Below are positions 1 through 10,611 of a DNA stretch of 64,000 nucleotides, piece after piece. A model generated the notes under the pieces. The model made no database searches, was not told where the DNA came from, and saw nothing but the letters and a program-made list of their open reading frames with translations. The position numbers were made by a program, and so were the translations under genes. The first letter of the stretch is position 1, and every line of letters starts with the position of its first letter. Source of the stretch: Closterium sp. NIES-65 (taxonomy: Eukaryota > Streptophyta > Zygnematophyceae > Desmidiales > Closteriaceae); the NCBI GenBank assembly GCA_948144175.1, contig CANXME010001298.1:1-64000 (forward strand), in the 5' to 3' direction.

Positions 1-2159
1 TCTGGCAGTGCTGGGTTTGGGGACCCCTTTGTGCTTTGTCGAGGTGGAGCTACCCTCCCCAGGAGCTGCGCGAGTGGTTTTGCCCGCGCTGGAGCTGTGC
101 TGCTGGCTGGAGGTGCTACTGTTGCTGCTGACCCTGGGTTCGGCACTGGAGTTACTGGAGCCATTGGTCTTGGAGGTGCTCGTACTGGCGTTACTGGAGC
201 TGATGGACTGGGGGTGCTGTTTGGGCTGCTGGAGCTGGTGCTGCTGGAGGTACTGGAGGTACTGGAGCTACTGGGCCTGGAGGTGTCCTGGTGCTGGAGG
301 TGCTGGCGGTACTGGAGCTGGCGGTCCTGCTGGAGTTGGAGCTGCTCCTAGTTGCTGAGCTTGTCGACTTTGCTGCTCGCTGTCGTCTAGACTACGCCGC
401 TAGTCTCGTTGCTAAGTCTGAGTCTGTCTGTCCTCCGTCCGTCGGGTCGGTGAGTGTGCTCTTAGCACGGACGCCTTAAGGACATGCAGGAGGAGTTCCA
501 AGTGTTTTGTTGCTGCTTTGCCTCATCTCATGTCCCACGTCTGATTGCCCTTGAGGAGACCCGGATGCACCAGACATCCCGACTCCTCGATCATTCGCCG
601 AGGCAATCAAGGGTCCCTACTCCTCACAGTGGGAGTCAGCCATGGACACAAGAGATGGCTTCCTGGAAGTCCATAGGCACCTACGTCGACGAGGTTCCCC
701 CACCTGGGGCGAACATCGTCAGTGGCATGTGGATTTTCAGGGTGACGCAGCCGACTCCACCTGTCTTCAGGCGCGTTACGTGGCTCGAGGCTTCAGTCAG
801 CGGCAGGGAGTTGACTACTTTCAGACCTTCTCTCCCACCCCGAAGATGACCACTCTTCGGGTGCTGCTGCACATAGCCGCTCAGCGCGACTACGAGCTTC
901 ACTCTCTTGACTTCAGTACAGCTTTCTTGCAGGGCAGCCTGCACGAGGAGATCTGGCTGCGCCGCCCAACTTGGCTTCACTAGGTCGTTTCCTCCTGGTA
1001 CCCAGTGGAGCCTCCGGCGGCCCAGTCTACGGTCTCTCGCCAGGCGCCCCGTGAGTGGCACGACACACTGAGGACTACACTTGCGGCTCTTGGTTTTGCT
1101 CCTTCTACTGCCGACCCGTCGCTGTTTCTCTGCGCACCGACACCATCTTTGGCCGCCGTTCTACATCCTCGTGTACGTCGACGACTTGGTCTTTGCCACA
1201 GCTGACACTGCTGGACTCGTCCACGGTGAAGTCCGAGCTGCAGAAGAGACAACACGTGCACAGACCTGGGTGAACTGCGCAGCTACCTTGGCTTGCACAT
1301 CACCCGGGACAGAGCACAGCGCACCATTACTCTGACTCATTCACACATGGTGGCAGCAGGTCCTTCAGCGCTTCGACTTCACGTACTCCTCGCCTGAGGC
1401 CACTCCTCTATCTACTCGCCACTCGCTCTCAGCTCTGCCTTCGGATGAGTCCATAGAGCTGAGTGGCCCGTACCCAGAGCTTGTTGGCTGCCTCATGTAC
1501 CTGATGACCTGCACAACGACCTGACCTTGCATACCCTTTTAGCATCTTGGCACGTTATGTTGCTCCTGGGAGACACCGACCAGAGCACATGGCTACAGCG
1601 AAGAGGGTGTTGCGCTACTTGTGCAGTACATCGGGCATGGGGCTAGTGCTTGGAGGGCGGCGTTCAGGTGTTCTCACAGGTCACTCAGACGCTTCTTGGC
1701 TGACGACCAGGCTACGCAGCGGTCGTCACAGGGTTACACCTTCAGCCTTGCTCCGGCTCTGTTTCGTGGCGGTCTACCCGCTCGTCCTCTGTTCTCTGCT
1801 CTAGTTGTGAGGCTGAGATCTACGCGGGGGCCATGGCTGCACAGGAGTTACGTTGGCTCACCTACCTGCTGACATGACCTAGGAGAGCCACCTCGTTCTC
1901 CTCAAGTTATGTACGTAGACAACAAGGCATGCTGGCCTTGTGTCGGGAGCACAGACTGGAGCACAGAACGAAGCACATTGCTCTGCGCTACTTCCTTGCT
2001 CGTGAGCTGCAGCAGCGTGGTCAGCTGCGCCTTGCTTACGTGGTCTCTAAGGCCAACACTGCTGATATCTTTACCAAGGCACTTCCGCCTTGTGATCATC
2101 AGCGCTGCTGTACGATGCTAGGTCTTGTGCCTACTTGGCCTCACTTGCTCACTTTTTGA
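1..2159 (+). pseudogene. A1 pol remnant (RT and RNase H)
   Basis: Copia-type RT and RNase H pieces are readable in shifting frames. The DFSTAFLQGSLHEEIWLRRP motif region lies near 910-970, the YVDDLVFAT active-site motif near 1170-1200, and the LRYFLARELQQRGQLRLAYV RNase H tail near 1980-2045, ending in a TGA at 2157-2159. Compared with A2 there are numerous small indels, for example near 740, 960, 1120 and 1340, and the region before RT (1-480) is also frameshifted. The product would have been the C-terminal half of the Gag-Pol polyprotein, copying element RNA into DNA inside virus-like particles. It cannot be translated as one chain. Confidence 0.88.
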
Positions 2160-2356
2160 CCTTGCTTGTACTGTGATCTTTCTATACCTGCACTTGCTTG
2201 TTTACCTTTATATATGATCTTGCATGTGAACTGGCCTTGTGGCCTTGAACTTGTGCTCGGAATGTGTGGTGACGTTGTGATCCACCCTGAGCTTGCTTTG
2301 CTTTGCTTGACTGGTCTTGTGACCCCTTGTTCTCCCCCACTTTGCCTATGGGGGTG

Positions 2357-2484
2357 TGTTAGACTTATATGACTTAGCCTATGTAGGCTATAGTGGGGTA
2401 GCACATATGGGGTACAACACATTTCTAGGGTTTGTACTTGTACCCAACTTTTACCTTAGTCAATCACTTCCTCATTTCTTCACA
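2357..2484 (+). repeat. A1 3' LTR, 128 bp
   Basis: It starts TGTTAGAC after the polypurine tract ATGGGGGTG and ends TTCTTCACA. The body shares the family A signature: TGTAGGCTATAGTGGGGTAG, then GGGGTACAACAC and CTAGGGTTTGTACTTG. Confidence 0.85.
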
Positions 2485-2858
2485 TTGAGACCCATATCCC
2501 ACGTTGCTTGGCTCGAGCCTTTCCTTGTCTCGTATCTCCCTGGCCTCCTGTGGTAGCGAGGTTTCACATTCAAACAGCCACTGGTGTCTCGAGGGCATCA
2601 GCATGTGATCACGAACTGCTATCAGGGCCTCCTCCGTCTCTAGGGGTAATGAACTGAGGAAGAGGCTCATTTGTGTAAAACTAGCCAAGTAGCCGAACCG
2701 TTCTTCTACTATAGGGTCCGTGTGTCCAATACCACCCAGCAACGGTGGAAGGGAAGACTGATCCCAGACCCAGCTTTGTTCTATGCTATCCGTTGGGAAG
2801 CGTATGCCACATGCTGTAATGAGCGTGGCTAGTAGATCCCTGCCCCACTATGACCAGA
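2485..2858 (-). pseudogene. C-terminal piece of a non-LTR-type reverse transcriptase protein
   Basis: One minus-strand frame is open for about 120 codons from next to the A1 LTR to near 2850. It contains SWVWDQSSLPPLLGGIGHTDP followed by a helical stretch around YLASFTQMSLFLSSLP. I read the W-D-Q-x-S-L-P-x-x-x-G-G-I-G block as the post-RT region typical of large single-ORF RT proteins that carry a GVQQGDPLGPLLFA motif. This is the same protein whose RT domain lies at 12618-13866. The DNA transposon at 2861-12615, flanked by TA, separates the two parts, and A1 cuts the fragment on its other side. Domain assignment of this tail is from memory of the family; the split is inferred from the transposon ends. 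Confidence 0.6.
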
Positions 2859-2860
2859 TA

Positions 2861-2883
2861 CACCTAGCCCGCGCTAATTTCAA
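2861..2883 (+). repeat. Left terminal inverted repeat
   Basis: Begins CACCTAGCCCGCGCT and ends ATTTCAA. It is the reverse complement of 12593-12615 except for one base (T against C). Confidence 0.88.
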
Positions 2884-3326
2884 AAAGGCGGAGCCGAGGC
2901 GCCCCCTTTGTCGTTTTACTAGGTGGTTGAAATTGGGGGGAGCAAAAACGTTCCGCACAATTTCAACATTAGCGCTCGGAACGTAGAGGTTGCTTGCGTC
3001 AGCCTTGACATGGCGCGGTGCTGACGTGCACTTCTGTGGTGTGATTGCGTGGCCCCGAGAATGGGCCGAAACTAAACAAGAAACTGGTGCTAGAGCACAT
3101 CGATTAGAGACACAAATTCGAAATTAGTCTCAAACGGCAAAAACAAACGTGGGTTTGAAATGTGTCTCAAAGACAACCATCAATAATTAGATTTACAAGT
3201 CACGTATGTAATGTGACTAAGCCATAAAAAAAAACCACATAAGCCAGTATGCCCTGCAAATATAATCAAAAGCCCCTCGCTGCACGAACCCATTGAATAA
3301 GATCCTCCGAAATAACCCCCCTGCGA

Positions 3327-3543
3327 TTATCTGTAAGGCTCGTTCTCTAACAACGGCCCAAAAATGCGCGCCATACGCGACTCCGTCATCATAGCCTCCA
3401 ACTCTCTCAATGCCATGTCACGCTGGGCAGTGCTACTAGGTTGGTTGGGAGGAGGTGCATTGTTGAGGTCGAACGGAAATTCACACCCTCGAGGGTATGG
3501 GAACCATCGACCGATACGCTCTCGATGTGGCTCATCCCCCAAT
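3327..3543 (-). pseudogene. C-terminal end of the pogo/Tigger-like transposase
   Basis: This is an open minus-strand frame of about 70 codons ending in a stop at 3327. It is rich in Arg and Glu and includes the stretch ALRELEAMMTESRMARIFGP, predicted helical. It connects in frame across the D1 insertion to the transposase body: the last codons before the break (position 10612 on the minus strand) and the first codons here share the duplicated target bases. D1 therefore cut the transposase gene near its 3' end. Confidence 0.8.
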
Positions 3544-4364
3544 TGTCAACGGGAGTTGTTGTTGGCCCCGTCCTCGCTTGGGCGGAGCCGACTTCGTGGT
3601 TGGGTGTACGGGAGGTACAGCCGACTTGTTGCTGTGGGCGACGCCGACTTGGGGTTGATCGACTGGTGGTCGGCGATGTGGCACGTCGACCCGGAAGTCG
3701 GCGCCGAGTTGCAAGGTCACCGACTTGCAAGGTCACCGACTTGGGGGTGGTCGTCGACTTGGGAGGTCGACGAGCACATACAGGAGTAGCTGGTCGACAT
3801 GGTTGCCCGATTGACCGGGATACCTGGGTGACGAGGTTCTGCGAAGGAGTGCGACGGTCGCCCACGCGAAGTTGGCGAGTTTGACCTCGGTGGTGGTATC
3901 CCGAGGTCGACGTGGTGGATCAGGTGGAGCTGTCAGCAAGAGGATGACTTGGTGCATGCGCTGTTCAGGTGACGAGGCTTAGCCCGCCAATCATCTACGA
4001 GCACCTGCGAAGTAGGTGCGCTGCTGTTCTGCGGGAGCAATGCTGGCACGCCGTCAACCTGCAGCGTTGGCACGTCGTCGACTTTGCACTGCTGGAGCAC
4101 GGTCGACCAAGTCGTGCCGGAACGCGGTCGACCATGCTGTGCTGGCAGTCGACCGACCTGAATGCTAGCTCTGAAGTAGTCTTGCCATGCCAACTGATTT
4201 GGACCATAATTGTCATGTTTTTTAGTGAAACTCTTGCCAATTCTCCCCGTGAACTAGCAAGCAGCATGAACACAAGGAAACGACTAAGTGAACGAACGCA
4301 GAGATCACACGAGCACCCGTGCCTAGCCCGTAGCCTAGCTCCCGTTGCAGTAGTTATCTCCGCA
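3544..4364 (+). repeat. D1 5' LTR, 821 bp
   Basis: GTCGAC palindromes are unusually dense. An 18-bp unit (cgacttgcaaggtcac) is duplicated at about 3712-3746, whereas the 3' LTR has one copy; this accounts for most of the length difference between the two LTRs. Confidence 0.92.
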
Positions 4365-4493
4365 TGGTGCGGTGAGCGTGGACGGCACACGACTTTCCTT
4401 TCAGTTAGGTTGACGTAGAGGTCACTTACCTAAGTTGCTCGTAGGCTGGCAGCTGTACAGGTCCCTAGCGTGGGCGTAGGTGACACCAAGGTG

Positions 4494-7400
4494 ATGGACA
4501 CTCTGGAGGGACGGCTGGAGGATGCAAGGAGACGCCATGAGGCCCAGGAGTATGGGGCGATACCCTGGGCGGTCGTCGAGGCTGGACTCCGGGCGACGGA
4601 ACATCCCTCTTCTCGACCAGCTTCTCCTCGACCGGTGATCAACGAAGGCGGCGTCGACGTGGGCGTCAACGCCGGAGGTGGCCAAGTCGGCAGCAGTGAG
4701 GGAAGAACGTCGAAGCAGCGTGGTGTGATTCACGCCGATGAAGTTGGCGGCGTTCAGGCGCGAGGGGTGCAGTCGTCGGCGGCTGCAGGCTCCTCGCAGG
4801 GCGACGTCGGAGGACGACGAAGTGGTTTGTCGCCGATGTTGGCGACCCAGGTGACGGCGGGCGGGATAGCACCAACCTACGGCTACTTCAAGTTCACGCC
4901 GGACACGACCTTGGTCACCCCACCGCTCATTGGTCGACCAGACATTCTCACCTGGAAGGAAGCTATCGAGCCCCAGCTGGAGATGGCTGGGCTGATCGGC
5001 TTTGCCCGAGGGACCGTGGCGACGCCGGAGGAGCACCACGCCGACTTACGAGCAGAGTTTCGCGCCGTGCAGCTGTTGACCTTCACGGTCATCTCGCGTT
5101 GCTGCTCGCCAGGCGTGCAGATCGCTTTGAAATGGTGTCGAGAGTACCTCGACGCCGGCCACCGGGCATGGCACTTCATCGAGTCGACCTATCAAGTCAC
5201 CGACGACTTGTTCATCGCCCAGCTGGAGGGGCAGCTGACTCACCTGCGTATGGGCGACAAGGAGACGGCGACTGACTACTGCAACCGGGCCCGGCGAATT
5301 CTCGCCACCATCAGGATGGCCGGCGCGCAGTACTCGACGGCGTCGTACGTCACCCACGTTATGCAAGGACTCTCGAGCAGCTACAACCTCCTGAAGCGGC
5401 TGTCAATGGCGCCGAGCATGAGGACGACGCTCAACGAGGACAATCTCACCTCGTACATCCTGCAGGATGAGGCGATGCAAGAGGCTGAGCGATCACAGGA
5501 GCTCTTGGTGCAGGCGAACTTCGTCGCCCCAGCAAAGCAAGGAGGTCGACCGGGGCAGCGCGGACAGTCCGGCGGTGGCGGTAGCAGTGGCTGGAAGCCG
5601 GCCAAGGAGGTCGACAAGAGGAAGTCGACCAAAGACAGCGATCGAGGAGGAGGAGGTAGACAACGGGAGTGCTGGCTGTGCTGCGACCCCGACCACCTCT
5701 CCCACGAGTGCCCCGACCGCAGTGACTCCGACAACGACGACGCCAAGGGAGGGCCGCGAGAGGTCTGGCAGTCGTCGTCCTCGTCGAGGAGGAAACAAGC
5801 CGCGCAAGGAGAAGCAGTCGACGACGTCGACCTCGGCGAAGGACGCCGACTCCTTTACAGGCGGCAAGGGGCGGGACGACAAGACGGCGTCGTGCTCGCT
5901 GGTCGGCGTCGTGGAGCCGACCGTCTCGCTGGCGCCAGAGGCCGGAGAGGACTTCCAGGCAGTGGCAGCAGCTGTGCAGGCGAACCTGGCGGTGGTCCTG
6001 CTCGACAGCGGCTGCTCCCATCACCTGATGGGGACGAAGGAAGTCTTCGTCGACCTGCAGCCGAGCAGCTCCATCAAGCACGTGCGCGGCTTCAATGGGG
6101 CGCTGCAGGACGTCCAGGGCCACGACACCGTCGCTCTGCAAGGAGAGGCCGCGAAGCAGGTGCTCATCCCCGACGTGTTGTACGTCCCGGGTGTCCGAGC
6201 GAACCTGCTGTCGTCCGGCCAGCTGAAGGAGCACGGCGTGAAGCTGCAAGAGGACAGAGACGAAATGCTGCTTGTCTCGGCGGCTGGGGAGGTGCTCGGC
6301 CAGGCGACGTACTCCGGGCGGGTCCTCTGCACCGACCTGCGTCCCTGCTCAACGAGGTCGACGTCGCCCACGACGCAGGTTGTGGCCCTACGAGCGATCG
6401 TCTCGAAAACGAAGTCGACGCCGGACAGGATGCATGCTAGACTTGCGCACGTCGGCATGGACACCATCAGGAGCTCGGCGAAGAACGAGGTCGCCATTGG
6501 GCTGGACCTCAAGTCGGCGACGGGCGCCGACTCACCGTGTGTCTCGTGCGTCGGCGGGAAGCTGGCGCGGCACACCTTCCCTGACCGAGGCTCCGACGCC
6601 GACGACGTGCTGGCCGTCGTGCACATCGACCTGTGCGGGCCGTTCCGCGTGGCTGCCAAGGACGGCAGCCTGTACTTCCTGCTGCTGAAGGACCGCAAGA
6701 CCCGCTTCGTGTGGGTGAGGTCGGTCGCCAAGAAGTCGGATGTGTTGCTGGAGTTCCAGAAGTGGCTGGTGTTGGTGGAAAGGCAGACGCAGAAGTCGGT
6801 GCTGATGCTTCGCTCCGACCGAGGAGGGGAATTCCTCGGGAAGAAGTTCACCGACTTCGTGGATGGACAGGGGATCGTCCACAACCTTACCTGCGTGTAC
6901 ACCCCGCAGCAGAACGGCATGGCGGAGCGGGAGATGAGGAGGGTGGTGGAGTCGGTGCGGACGATGCTGCTGCACATGGGCGTGCAGCACCACTGGTGGC
7001 ACCTCGCTCTGCGGCAGGCCGTCTGGGTCCGCAACTGCCTTGAGCGGTCGACGCTTCCGCCGGGGACGGCACCGTACCAGCTGCTGGTCGGCCAGAAGCC
7101 CCACTTGTCGATGGCGAGGGTGTGGGGCTGTATGGCGCAGTTCCTTGTCCCCGAGCAGTAGCGTGGTGGGAAGCTGAAGCCGAAGGCCAGGTGGGGCCTT
7201 CACCTTGGTGTGTCGGCGGTGAGCAAGGGCTGGGAGCTCCTCGACGTCGACGCCAACCGGGTAGTCAGCACGTCGGACGTGGTGTTCTACGAGGAGATGT
7301 CGTTGGCCGAGTGGAAGTCGTAGCACAGGCCGGTGTCCGGCCGAACGCCGTCCACCCCGCCAGCTGACACCTCGTCAGCTACAATGCCTCTGCTCGCTGA

Positions 7401-9684
7401 GGTCCGTGAGTTTGCTGCTGAGGACGTCAAGGCCGTCTGCCCTCCTTCCCCTCCCTCTCCGACCTCTGGCCCTCCGCTCCTGGCCGACCTGCGCGGGCTG
7501 ACCTCGGTGTCGGTCTCCGGCGATGAGGGGAGTAGTGGGCCGTCGCCTTCGGCGCCGACCAAGGGCATCGCCGGTGGCCGACGTGACAAGCGGCAAGTCG
7601 ACGTGGGATTGAGGCCGACGTCGACAGGGGAGGAGCAGGTCGAGGAGCAGCAGCCGACAATCGACGTGGGATTGAGGCCGACGTCGACAGGGGAGGAGCA
7701 AGTCGAGGAGCAGCAGCCGACAGGGGAACCGGCAGCAGTGAAGCCAACCACAGAGCAGTCGGCAACCAGGCAGTCGGCAGGGCAGCCGACCACAGGGGAG
7801 AGGTCAACCAGGAAGTCGACCAAGGTGCAGCAGGACGGCGAGGGCAGTGAAGGTGGTGACGAAGGAGGGGACGCTTAAGAGTCCACCAAGAGTGACGTGG
7901 TGGAGGTTCGGCCTGAACAACGAAAGTCGGATCGAGTTCAGAGGCCGCCGGACTTCTTTGTCCCCGCTGCCTTCATCACGGTGTACGACGTGGACGATGA
8001 CGACGACCTGCTGTACGACGACGCCGAGGACGATGAGGAGTTTCCGGAGCTCGACCCGGACATGCTGGCCGACCCTGAACACCGCTGGGACATCTCGACG
8101 ATGACGGTGAAGGAGGCTTTGGCGAGCTGGAAGGGCCCGGCGGTGAAGGCCGCCATGGAGGAGGAGATCCGCAGCCTCCTCAATATGGGCACTTGGGAGC
8201 TGGTCGAACGCCCGCCGGGGGTCAACATCATGAAGAACTGGTGGGTGTTGACGACGAAGTATCACGTCGACGACACCATCGAGCGCGAGAAGGCGAGGCT
8301 GGCCGTGAAGGGCTTCACGCAGGTGTACGGCGCCGACTATGACAAGACGTTTGCGCCGGTGGGCAGCTACGTCACGTTGAGGATCTTCCTCAGCATCGTT
8401 GCCGTCCTCAATCTCAACCTGATGCACCTGGACATGAAGAACGCCTTTCTGCAGAGCACGCTCGACCGGGTGCTCTACATGTCCCAGCCGGACTACTTCA
8501 ACGACGGAACCGGCCGGGTCTGCAAGCTGCTGAAGAGCCTGTACGGGCTGAAGCAGTCGCCGCTGCTGTGGTACTTGGCGCTCAACGACGTGCTGGTCGG
8601 CGCCGGGTGGAAGAAGAGCCAGGTCGACGAGGCTCTCTACTTCAAGGTCCGAAAGGACGGAGTCGCCTGCTGGGTTCTGGTCTACGTCGACGACCTGCTC
8701 GCCGCCAGCAGCAGCACCGAGATGCTGAAGGAGCTGCTGGAGTCCGCCTTTGAGCTGCGTGAGATCTCGCCGGTACAGAAGTACCTCGGGCTGGAGATCG
8801 TCCGCAACAGGTCGGCGGGGAAGCTGTGGCTGCACCAGCAGGGCTACGCCAACAAGCTGCGTAGGCGCTTCATCGACGAGGAGCAGACCAGGCGCACCCC
8901 GAAGACGCCGGTCTTTGTCGACGCCTACGCCGAGCTCACCTTCGACGACGAGGAGGCACAAGAGCGGTAAGAGGAGGAGTACCGGCAGAAGGTCGGCTCG
9001 CTGCAGTTCGAGGCGACGACGACGAGGCCGGACATCGCCTTCGCCTGCAGCAAGCTGGGAAGCGGCCTCACGGTGAGGAGCGACCAGCACTGGCGTGAGG
9101 TCGACCGCTGCCTCGCCTAACTGGCCAACACGCATGATACCGCCCTGGAGTTCGGCGGTGGACCTGAGTCGCTGGAGCTGGTCGGCTACGTGGACGCCGA
9201 CGACGCCGGTGACAAGCAAAACAGGACGAGCACGGGTGGCTACGTGTTCGTCTACGGAGGGGCCGCAGCCTCCTGGTCGAGCCAGCGCATCAAGTGCGCG
9301 ACGTTGTCGTCGACTGAGTCGGAGTACGTGGCGGCCACCGAAGCCGGCAAGGAGGGACGTCGACTTCGCTTCCTCCTTGCAGAATTCTGGCAGCTGGACG
9401 CCAGGATGCCGACTATCCTGCGCGTGGACAACAAGTCGGCCATCACGGTCGCCGAGGGCATGGGGTTGACAGGCAACCTCAAGCACATGGAGCGGCGACA
9501 GGCCTGGCTGCAACACATGGTGAAGCGCGGGAAGTTCTCGCTGCAATACATCCCGACCGCTGAGCAGCCAGCCGACTTCCTGACGAAGGCGCTGCACTAT
9601 CCGGCCTTCAACCGGTGCTCCGTCGCAATCGGCCAGGTGAGCTTGGCCGACGTGGGCGACGGCGACAACAACGTGCAGCAGTAG
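4494..9684 (+). pseudogene. gag-pol: D1 gag-pol polyprotein, frameshifted with several stops
   Basis: I chose the ATG at 4494 because the matching D2 copy keeps it. Gag runs to a CCHC zinc knuckle at about 5670-5711 (C-x2-C-x4-H-x4-C). An extra G near 5755, absent from D2, throws the frame. In the next frame come the aspartic protease motif LLDSGCSHH (about 5998-6024) and the integrase. The integrase has an HHCC-type zinc region around HARLAHVG and CVSCVGGK, the catalytic D in VVHIDLCGPF, D in LRSDRGGEF and E in MAEREM. A stop ends this at 7159-7161. RT follows with YVDDLLAA intact (about 8680-8703), then RNase H to the TAG at 9682-9684. Stops also occur near 7321, 7876, 8968 and 9118. Known role: self-contained replication proteins of a Copia element. 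This copy cannot make them as one chain. Confidence 0.92.
7598..7723 (+). repeat. Tandem duplication of a 63-bp unit in D1 pol
   Basis: Two adjacent copies (7598-7660 and 7661-7723) of a 21-codon unit lie in the acidic, low-complexity spacer between integrase and RT. The unit contains VGLRPTSTGEEQVEEQQPT. The D2 copy has a single unit. The duplication preserves the frame. Confidence 0.9.
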
Positions 9685-9812
9685 GTGCCATGCCCTCTTG
9701 CATGGCTGGTGCAGTGACCGGCGTGCTGTGTGTTGGGTGCACGCCGACGAGCTATTCTTCGAGTAGTGATGCGGTGTGGGCTGGGAGCCCAAGCGTGAAC
9801 GCGGCAGGGGAG

Positions 9813-10611
9813 TGTCAACGGGAGTTGTTGTTGGCCCCGTCCTCGCTTGGGCGGAGCCGACTTTGGGTGTACGAGAGGTACAGCCGACCTGTTGCTGTGG
9901 GCGACACCGACTTGCGGTTGATCGACTGGTGGTCGGCGATGTGGCACGTCGACCCGGAAGTCGGCGCCGACTTGCAAGGTCACCGACTTGGGGTGGTCGT
10001 CGACTTGGGAGGTCGACGAGCACATACAGGAGTAGCTGGTCGACATGGTTGCCCGGTCGACCTGGATACATGGGTGACGAGGTTCTGCGAAGGAGTGCGA
10101 TGGTCGCTCACGCAAAGTTGGCGAGTCTGACCTCGGTGGTGGTATCCCGAGGTCGACGTGGTGGATCAGGTGGAGGTGTTAGCACGAGGATGACTTGGTG
10201 CGTGCGCTGTTCAGGTGACGAGGCTTAGCCCGCCAATCATCTACAAGCACCTGCGAAGTAGGTGCGCTGCTGTTCTGCGGGAGCAATGCTGGAACGCCGT
10301 CAACCTGCAGCGTTGGCACGCCGTCGACTTTGCACTGCTGGAGCGCGGTTGACCAAGTCGTGCTGGAACGCGGTCGACCATGCTGTGCTGGCAGTCGACC
10401 GACCTGAATGCTAGCTCTGATGTAGTCTTGCCATGCCAACTGATTTGGACCATAATTGTCATGTTTTCCTAGTGAAACTCTTGCCAATTCTCCCCGTGAA
10501 CTAGCAAGCAGCGTGAACACAAGGAAACGACTAAGTGAACGAACGCAGAGATCACACGAGCACCCGTGCCTAGCCCGTAGTCTAGCTCCCGTTGCAGGAG
10601 TTATCTCCGCA
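9813..10611 (+). repeat. D1 3' LTR, 799 bp
   Basis: Starts TGTCAACGGGAG after the polypurine tract and ends ATCTCCGCA immediately before the CCAAT duplication. Closely matches 3544-4364. Bases 9685-9812 are the 3' untranslated stretch. Confidence 0.92.

Larger units (their letters stand above)
1..2484 (+). mobile_element. A1: 3' part of a degenerate Ty1/Copia element, family A
   Basis: The sequence parallels the better preserved A2 copy (25070-28110) from the Ala/Gly-rich spacer before RT through RNase H, the about 200-bp 3' non-coding stretch, the polypurine tract and the 3' LTR. The 5' half lies outside the window. The flank just after the LTR is TTGAG (2485-2489), the expected target duplication, whose partner would be to the left of the window. 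It sits inside the minus-strand non-LTR RT pseudogene, which resumes at 2485. The 3' non-coding stretch 2160-2356 holds no gene. Confidence 0.9.
3544..10611 (+). mobile_element. D1: full-length Ty1/Copia element, family D
   Basis: The element runs from TGTCAACGGG to ATCTCCGCA, with 821-bp and 799-bp LTRs and a perfect 5-bp duplication CCAAT at 3539-3543 and 10612-10616. Internal order is gag, protease, integrase, RT, RNase H, then a polypurine tract GGCAGGGGAG just before the 3' LTR. The sequence after the 5' LTR, TGGTGCGGTGAGCGTGG, is presumably the primer-binding site, but I cannot assign the tRNA. It lies in the transposase of the DNA transposon. Confidence 0.94.

Noticed and set aside
2464-2742. 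Possible independent host gene on the minus strand
   Set aside because: The frame stays open into the preceding sequence and its W-D-Q-x-S-L-P...G-G-I-G block fits the tail of the non-LTR RT protein split by the DNA transposon.
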